Source of the DNA: Kalaharituber pfeilii
Lineage: Eukaryota > Ascomycota > Pezizomycetes > Pezizales > Pezizaceae
Length of the DNA: 64,000 nucleotides
Direction: 5' to 3'
NCBI GenBank assembly: GCA_015179045.1
Contig: WHUZ01000079.1
Span: 62,001-126,000 of the forward strand
Within the stretch, counting starts at the first letter, position 1; each line of letters opens with the position of its first letter. Positions 59,201 to 64,000 of this stretch are shown one piece after another. A model generated the notes under the pieces. It saw nothing but the letters and a program-made list of their open reading frames with translations, was not told the origin of the DNA and did no database searches. The position numbers were made by a program, and so were the translations under genes.

Positions 59201-60671
59201 ATGAACGATAATGCGGGTCGGCAGGAACCACAGCCTGTTTTCAACATTACGGCGGAGAACATCGGGGCAGTCGTTGCGGGCGGCTCATCCACTGGCAATA
59301 TCAAATCGACGTCCATGTCTGGCGCCGCCTCCTCCGTGGATCATGTAGCATCCAGCCGGGAACAGGCACCGGAACAGGCACCGGAACAGGCACCCGCAGC
59401 CCAAGTAGAGCCGTCGACTCCAGAACGTGTGCCAAACCTAGATGATGAAAAGAATAATCCGCTCCTGGGGACCCCCCCAGCACCACCTCCGGTACGTAAC
59501 AAAGACTGCAATATTCCCCCTACATAACTGATGGGGTATGGAGCTCGACCGGAGTATTGAGTGATGCGACTAGACCAACCTCTCCAATGTCAAATTCAAT
59601 TCCACCTGCAAATCTATCGACGAGTGGTTCCGCAAGGTCCGGGACCGTTTAGGCCCTCCTTCCACCGACAGTGCCCCTGCTAGCCTCCGCTACCCCTACC
59701 TCATCTCCTCAAACATCATCGACCTTGACGATCACTCCCTCAAATCGGCATTGTCCTTCTCAAACCACTCCTGCCCATCGGAATTATCTGACCTCCACCA
59801 ACTCCTCAACGATGCTCTCCCTGCCATCGACCCCTGCGTTCAGTTTGCACTCGAGCGCTTCCCCGACCCCGCAAAGGCAAGCGTCTCCCACTACCAAGCT
59901 ATCATCGACACCTCCCCCCTCCCGCCTGGAACCCCCTGGTCCGCGGAAACCTATCCTGCGAGGTACATCAACCGAGCCGTCGAGCACTTGCTGACAATCA
60001 AAGACAAGGCGCTCATGAAAGCCGCGCCGTACTACCGTGAAGGCTTCTTCGACTCCTCCGTCAACCCGTGGTTCATCGACTCGCTCTTCCTGGGGGGCAA
60101 ATACAGGGAGTTGATACTCTCCCGCAAGGAGATCGTGGCGGATATCCCCGACTGCACGGACAAGTTTGACGGCATCTTCCGCTTTGTGCACGACTCGGTG
60201 GTGTTTGATCTGGGCATTGTCGAGGTCTCCGGGTGTGCCGCAAACCTGAACAATGATCCCAAATCCCTCAGGGACTTTGGAAAGGTTCACAGAGCCCTGG
60301 CGGGGCTGCTGAAGAAGTTGGCGGATAGGGTGCAAGGACACTGGGAGGACGTCAGGCGGTTACAGGTCGTGGGGATTGTCAATAGCGGTAAGTGGCTTAT
60401 TATCAAACCTTTATCTGCTCCGCTTACTCCCAGCCTTCCTGTACATCCATTCAAGCGACTGATTGTTGTGTGCGCAGGCTGGAATATCACTATTCTTCGC
60501 ATGATGTACGTCACGCCGAACGTGATGGCGTTGAGAACCTACCCAACAAGGAGCATTCTGCGTGAATGGCCCGATATCAAGAAGGCGTTCCCGCTGCTGG
60601 AGCTAATGACGCAGTGTCAGACGGCGATGGTGAACACAGCGGAGATTGTGATGCAGTATCTGCCGGAGTAA
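59201..60671 (+). CDS. Unknown protein, possible PD-(D/E)XK-like C-terminal domain
   Basis: Three exons: 59201-59491, 59574-60387 and 60478-60671, 432 codons plus stop. Introns of 82 and 90 bp have GTACGT/GTAAGT donors, TAG/CAG acceptors and CTGAT branch motifs, and phases agree. N-terminus acidic and Pro/Glu-rich with a short EQAPEQAPEQAP repeat. The C-terminal half reads YREGFFDSSVNPWFIDSLFL, DKFDGIFRFVHDSVVFDLGI, VEVSG, then helices HRALAGLLKKLADRVQGHWE, RRLQVVGIVNSGWNITILRM. The order D-G, E-x-S-G, helical segment, then a strand with xxGWxxxxxxM is what I associate with a large fungal family thought to adopt a restriction-nuclease-like fold; the usual catalytic Lys is not evident. Assignment is inference. 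The most gene-like unique locus in the window. Confidence 0.75.
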
Positions 60672-63456
60672 TTGCAAAAGGTCCACTGGGGCTAGAAAGG
60701 AGAGGGGGTAGGCGTGAAACAGGCGTTGACTGCAGTTTTGTGAGCCGGTATGGGCGGCGGTTGTGGCGTTCGTGATGCGCGGATATCCATATGTATAATA
60801 TATGCATGTTTTAATATTGCTAGAGACATCGATCGTAGCAACAGATGACTACAATATGTATCCACTCGATATATTATCCCATACCATGCTCATGGTCCAT
60901 ATCTGTTACTTATGCACCTACCTGAGACGCACACAGCTAGTTTCCGTGTACGGATCTAGGATATACGTGCAATTCATGTCTTACACCGCAGTTCGGGTAG
61001 AGTGCCAACCGAGTAGTTCCTTCAATTAGCTCCCGTGACATCCTACATCAAACCCTGTCTCACATGAATGCTCGGGTAGGGTAGTCGCAGCTAAGATGCA
61101 GTACATCAGGACCCCAATATATGGCTGCCGTTGCCTCGCAGTCAGTATCGAAAATATCCGACCAGGAACTCATTTCCCGGGCATACGGTTTACCTAGTGG
61201 GATGTCCATATTTGTTTGCACCTATATACTGTAATCAGTCATCGCAGAGCTACCGCGAGTTTCTGAACATGCTCTACTATTTTCAGAGCCGGCACATCCG
61301 ACACTTCACCCCTGTCACTCACTAATGATGCAGCAGTTCAGGGGTCCCCTCCACGCTAATTTTATCCCGCACAATGATATGATACTCTTCGTAGAGACCT
61401 AGCTAAAAATTCAATCTATGTAGCTACATGAGTTGGCAGGGGGTATCTATTGCGATTTGGTACACGTTTTTTAGCCGATGGTTCCGGATCCGGGTGCGAA
61501 GGGTCTGCGGGAATGCTGGTTCGCAAGATGCAGAAATGGAAAGAGGTATATGATAGGAGGTCATGAATGCTTAAGTTTATTGCCCCCTTATAGGAACGTA
61601 CGTGGCCGAGATAACTATGTACAAGTAGTATCTTGAGTACATAGGTCATTTTGGGGAGTTGGAACCGGCGGAGGGACTAGCGACCTATTTGGAACTGGGT
61701 GGAAGAGGATAAGCAGGAGTAAGTAAGGGTTATGTGAATGGTGGGCCAGGCAGGTTCCTGTTGCGTACATAGACACGATCACCACTATGGGGTTGCCAAC
61801 GCGCAATATGATATGGTGGTGAGCGAAACCCGACAGGATCCGTCTCTTGTGATCCACATTATAGTGCATACAGGACTAACCCGGGAGCAAGCGACCAGCT
61901 CGAGACGTAAGTTTTTAAACAGGGAAGCCTCCCGCGCTACCAGTATATGTCCCGGAAGTCCATGCAATCCCGTTCCAAACGTGGCGGCGCTAGCATAAGC
62001 ACGAACAGGTCTCAAGGCCAGCGGACTGGGACTACAGACTTGAATAAATGCCAAGACTCTGCGCCTACTGTGGTCGGGAATATGGGGTATTGGATACTAC
62101 CGCATCAGGTAATGTAAAATCTGGGGCCGAGGGGACGAGGGGACGAGGGGATAAAATGAGGCTCCGCCTGTACCTAGATTTTCTTTCTGAACACCGTCGT
62201 TGAAAGAGACACAATTGCAACGTGCTATGCTTATTCCGCTTACAAAACATCTCGACAATGCCACACACTACGTCAAGGTTTGCGCAGTCGCTGAGAAGTT
62301 GCATAAGCAACTTAATTTAATCTTCATGACTTCAGCTCTGTGGAGCATCACTCGGCATCGTTATATAGAGACTGTGATAATCGGGAAGGAGCTGTACGGA
62401 CTTTTGCTAAGAGATCTAGCGAAGTTCAGCACAGCCGACAGGGAAGGCCTACGACAGCGGCTTGCTTCGGACCTTGGGAATATGTATCCTACTCCAGCGG
62501 TAAATCCGCGTCCGTGGATGAATATATTGATTACCATATTAGGATGCTGTCAGCTTGCACACCTTGTTCCTTGCTTTCGCGTTGAAGGCACTTAGCGCGT
62601 GCCATTGGGACATTCTGGTTTCCTGCAGAACATCAATTAATTTGTTGATCGTCTGGGGTGGCGATTAATAATGATGATCCCAATTGCCCCAGAACCCAGT
62701 CAGAAATGAACTTTGAGCCCTAAAATTAGATTTTTACCTTCCATCTTGTCCCGTCGCTATTGTGGTCCTGGGGGAACGAAGAGCCAGGAGCTCCGGATTT
62801 CTTTCATGCGCCTCATTCGGTCATTTGTAGAGGCGAAAATCATCTATGCAAGATAACGGATTCATCTTTTTTCGTAGAATTCCAGTTGCGCAGTTAAATT
62901 CAATTTTGTGGCATCACCCCCGACGAATGAAGTGCCCTGACAAGGCGAAGACTCTTGCACGATTAGTCATGATCTGCTATTGATGCAGACTTTGTTTGGC
63001 TGCCGTTTTGGTTCGTTGCAATACTGCACCGACATTTTCTCTGTCTGGGCAGAATTCAAGTGGGGTGATAGGGCGCTGTATTTAAGATGTAGCGAGGATA
63101 CGTCCGCTGTAATACGAATCGCTCAAAACCACTGATGGAACTCTCGCTGGTTTTCTTTCTTTAACTGAATTATCTGATGTTCCGTTTATGCTGGGGCAAT
63201 TAGCTTAGTTCTCGAGTATGCAAAAGTTCTTATGAGGTCATGGATGTCCTTCTCCAGCTGAAAGCTTCCGTGAACCACGCTAGCGCTACCCTAGCTTCTA
63301 TGCACGTCAACCAATCCTTTACCCATCCATGGTGGCAACGATAAATCCGATCTCGTTCAGCAAAATGTTACCTCATTCGGAAATGCCCCGATCACGTTGC
63401 TCCCAGCTTCGCACCTTCCTCTTGCCCAATGCTTCTCTGCAAAACCATTCAGCAAG
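60672..63456. other. Long intergenic stretch, no supported gene
   Basis: About 2.8 kb of unique, low-repeat sequence. The 131-codon frame at 62200-62595 (MKETQLQRAMLIPLTKHLDN start) is the longest candidate but has no domain, no introns nearby and no paralogue. GGGGACGAGGGGACGAGG microrepeat at about 62127-62152. Confidence 0.45.
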
Positions 63457-63584
63457 ATATATAAATCCCTCTCAACCCCACTTTCTGTCTTTCTCATCCC
63501 ACCCCATTATACCTTCACCTCAATCCCACATTCGCTTCCTAGAGTCAATCGTTTAGACCTTAGTCTAGCTTCGACAAAACAACC
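63457..63584 (+). promoter_or_regulatory. Promoter and leader of the secreted-protein gene
   Basis: TATA-box-like ATATATAAAT at 63457-63466, then a C/T-rich tract, and a CAACC-type context directly before ATG 63585 (ACAACCATGAAG), typical of strongly expressed fungal genes. Confidence 0.6.
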
Positions 63585-64000
63585 ATGAAGTTCACTGCCA
63601 CCCTCGGTGCGCTCGCCGCAATTCTTCCCGCTGCTTTGGCGCAGACCACATATGGTTTAAGAGCAATCCCCGATGCAAACCAGCCAGCATTGAGCAGCCC
63701 TTACACTGAGGTCGCATACTATGGCAGTATGTATCCAGTCTACCTCGCGATGAAATTCCCCGTCTAAAATGATGGAACAAAAATCGCTACCGCAGATTTT
63801 TGGCTGACGTTGCTATTGCAGGCTCACTGTATATTGGCGACATCAAGTATCAGACCGCTGCTGAGAAGTTCATCTGTAAGCTCCCTGGATGATTGGAAAC
63901 CTCACGTCTGAAGTAGAGAAATTGACGAAAATAGTCGGCAAATACACCGATGCTGAGAGCGGAATTTCCTTCACCTCCTTCCACTCTTCCCCCACCGGTT
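63585..64000 (+). CDS. Small secreted protein, 5' part
   Basis: Exons 63585-63726, 63822-63875 and 63935 onward, running off the window. Introns of 95 and 59 bp have GTATGT/GTAAGC donors, CAG/TAG acceptors and GCTGAC/TTGAC branch motifs. Starts MKFTATLGALAAILPAALAQ, a clear signal peptide with cleavage expected after ALA. The mature start is QTTYGLRAIPDANQPALSSP, then YTEVAYYGSLYIGDIKYQTA, FIFGKYTDAESGISFTSF. Probably exported to the wall or medium. The family is not recognised from this part. Confidence 0.75.

Noticed and set aside
62200..62595. 131-codon ORF in the last intergenic stretch
   Set aside because: No domain, no signal peptide, no paralogue and no splice or leader context.

Overview
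The window looks like a repeat-rich, accessory part of an ascomycete nuclear genome. The evidence is short GT-AG introns (about 60-100 bp) with CTGAC/CTGAT-type branch sites, Tad-like LINE retrotransposons carrying reverse transcriptase plus RNase H, and many TA-flanked mini-transposons. Expanded kelch genes and lineage-specific unknown proteins would fit a truffle-like or other Pezizomycete genome, but that placement is inference.

Layout. 0.8-2.5 kb: a frameshifted kelch gene (minus). 3.5-7.2 kb: tandem arrays. 7.3-13.3 kb: a duplicated segment, a 3.7 kb TA-flanked inverted-repeat element with a LINE fragment inside, and an ORF1-only retroelement. 13.6-20.2 kb and 33.3-40.6 kb: two copies of a segmental duplication, each with a kelch membrane-protein gene, downstream retroelement fragments, and private insertions whose empty sites can be read in the other copy. 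20.2-24.2 kb: a nested LINE stack containing the best reverse transcriptase ORF. 25-26.7 kb: a second ORF1-only element. 26.7-31.7 kb: satellites and a 1.9 kb inverted repeat. 31.8-33.1 kb: inverted copy of the 7.3-8.0 kb segment. 41.4-45.4 kb: a young LINE, an inverted-repeat element and an ankyrin remnant. 46.8-56.8 kb: three members of an unrecognised protein family (one decayed, one intact, one frameshifted). 56.8-57.6 kb: a pogo-type mini-transposon. 58.2-60.7 kb: a multi-exon gene with a possible nuclease-like C-terminus. 63.6 kb to the end: the start of a small secreted-protein gene.

The unifying signal is retroposition. About 45 retroposon 3' ends lie in 64 kb, in two families. Family A (LINE type) ends in a hairpin whose arms covary between copies. 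Family B ends in a different hairpin. Many insertions are only the 3' terminus plus poly(A), yet carry clean target-site duplications. The duplicated kelch segments act as an internal clock, separating insertions made before and after the duplication. No rRNA, convincing tRNA or CRISPR array was seen. All boundaries were read by eye and may be off by a few bases.
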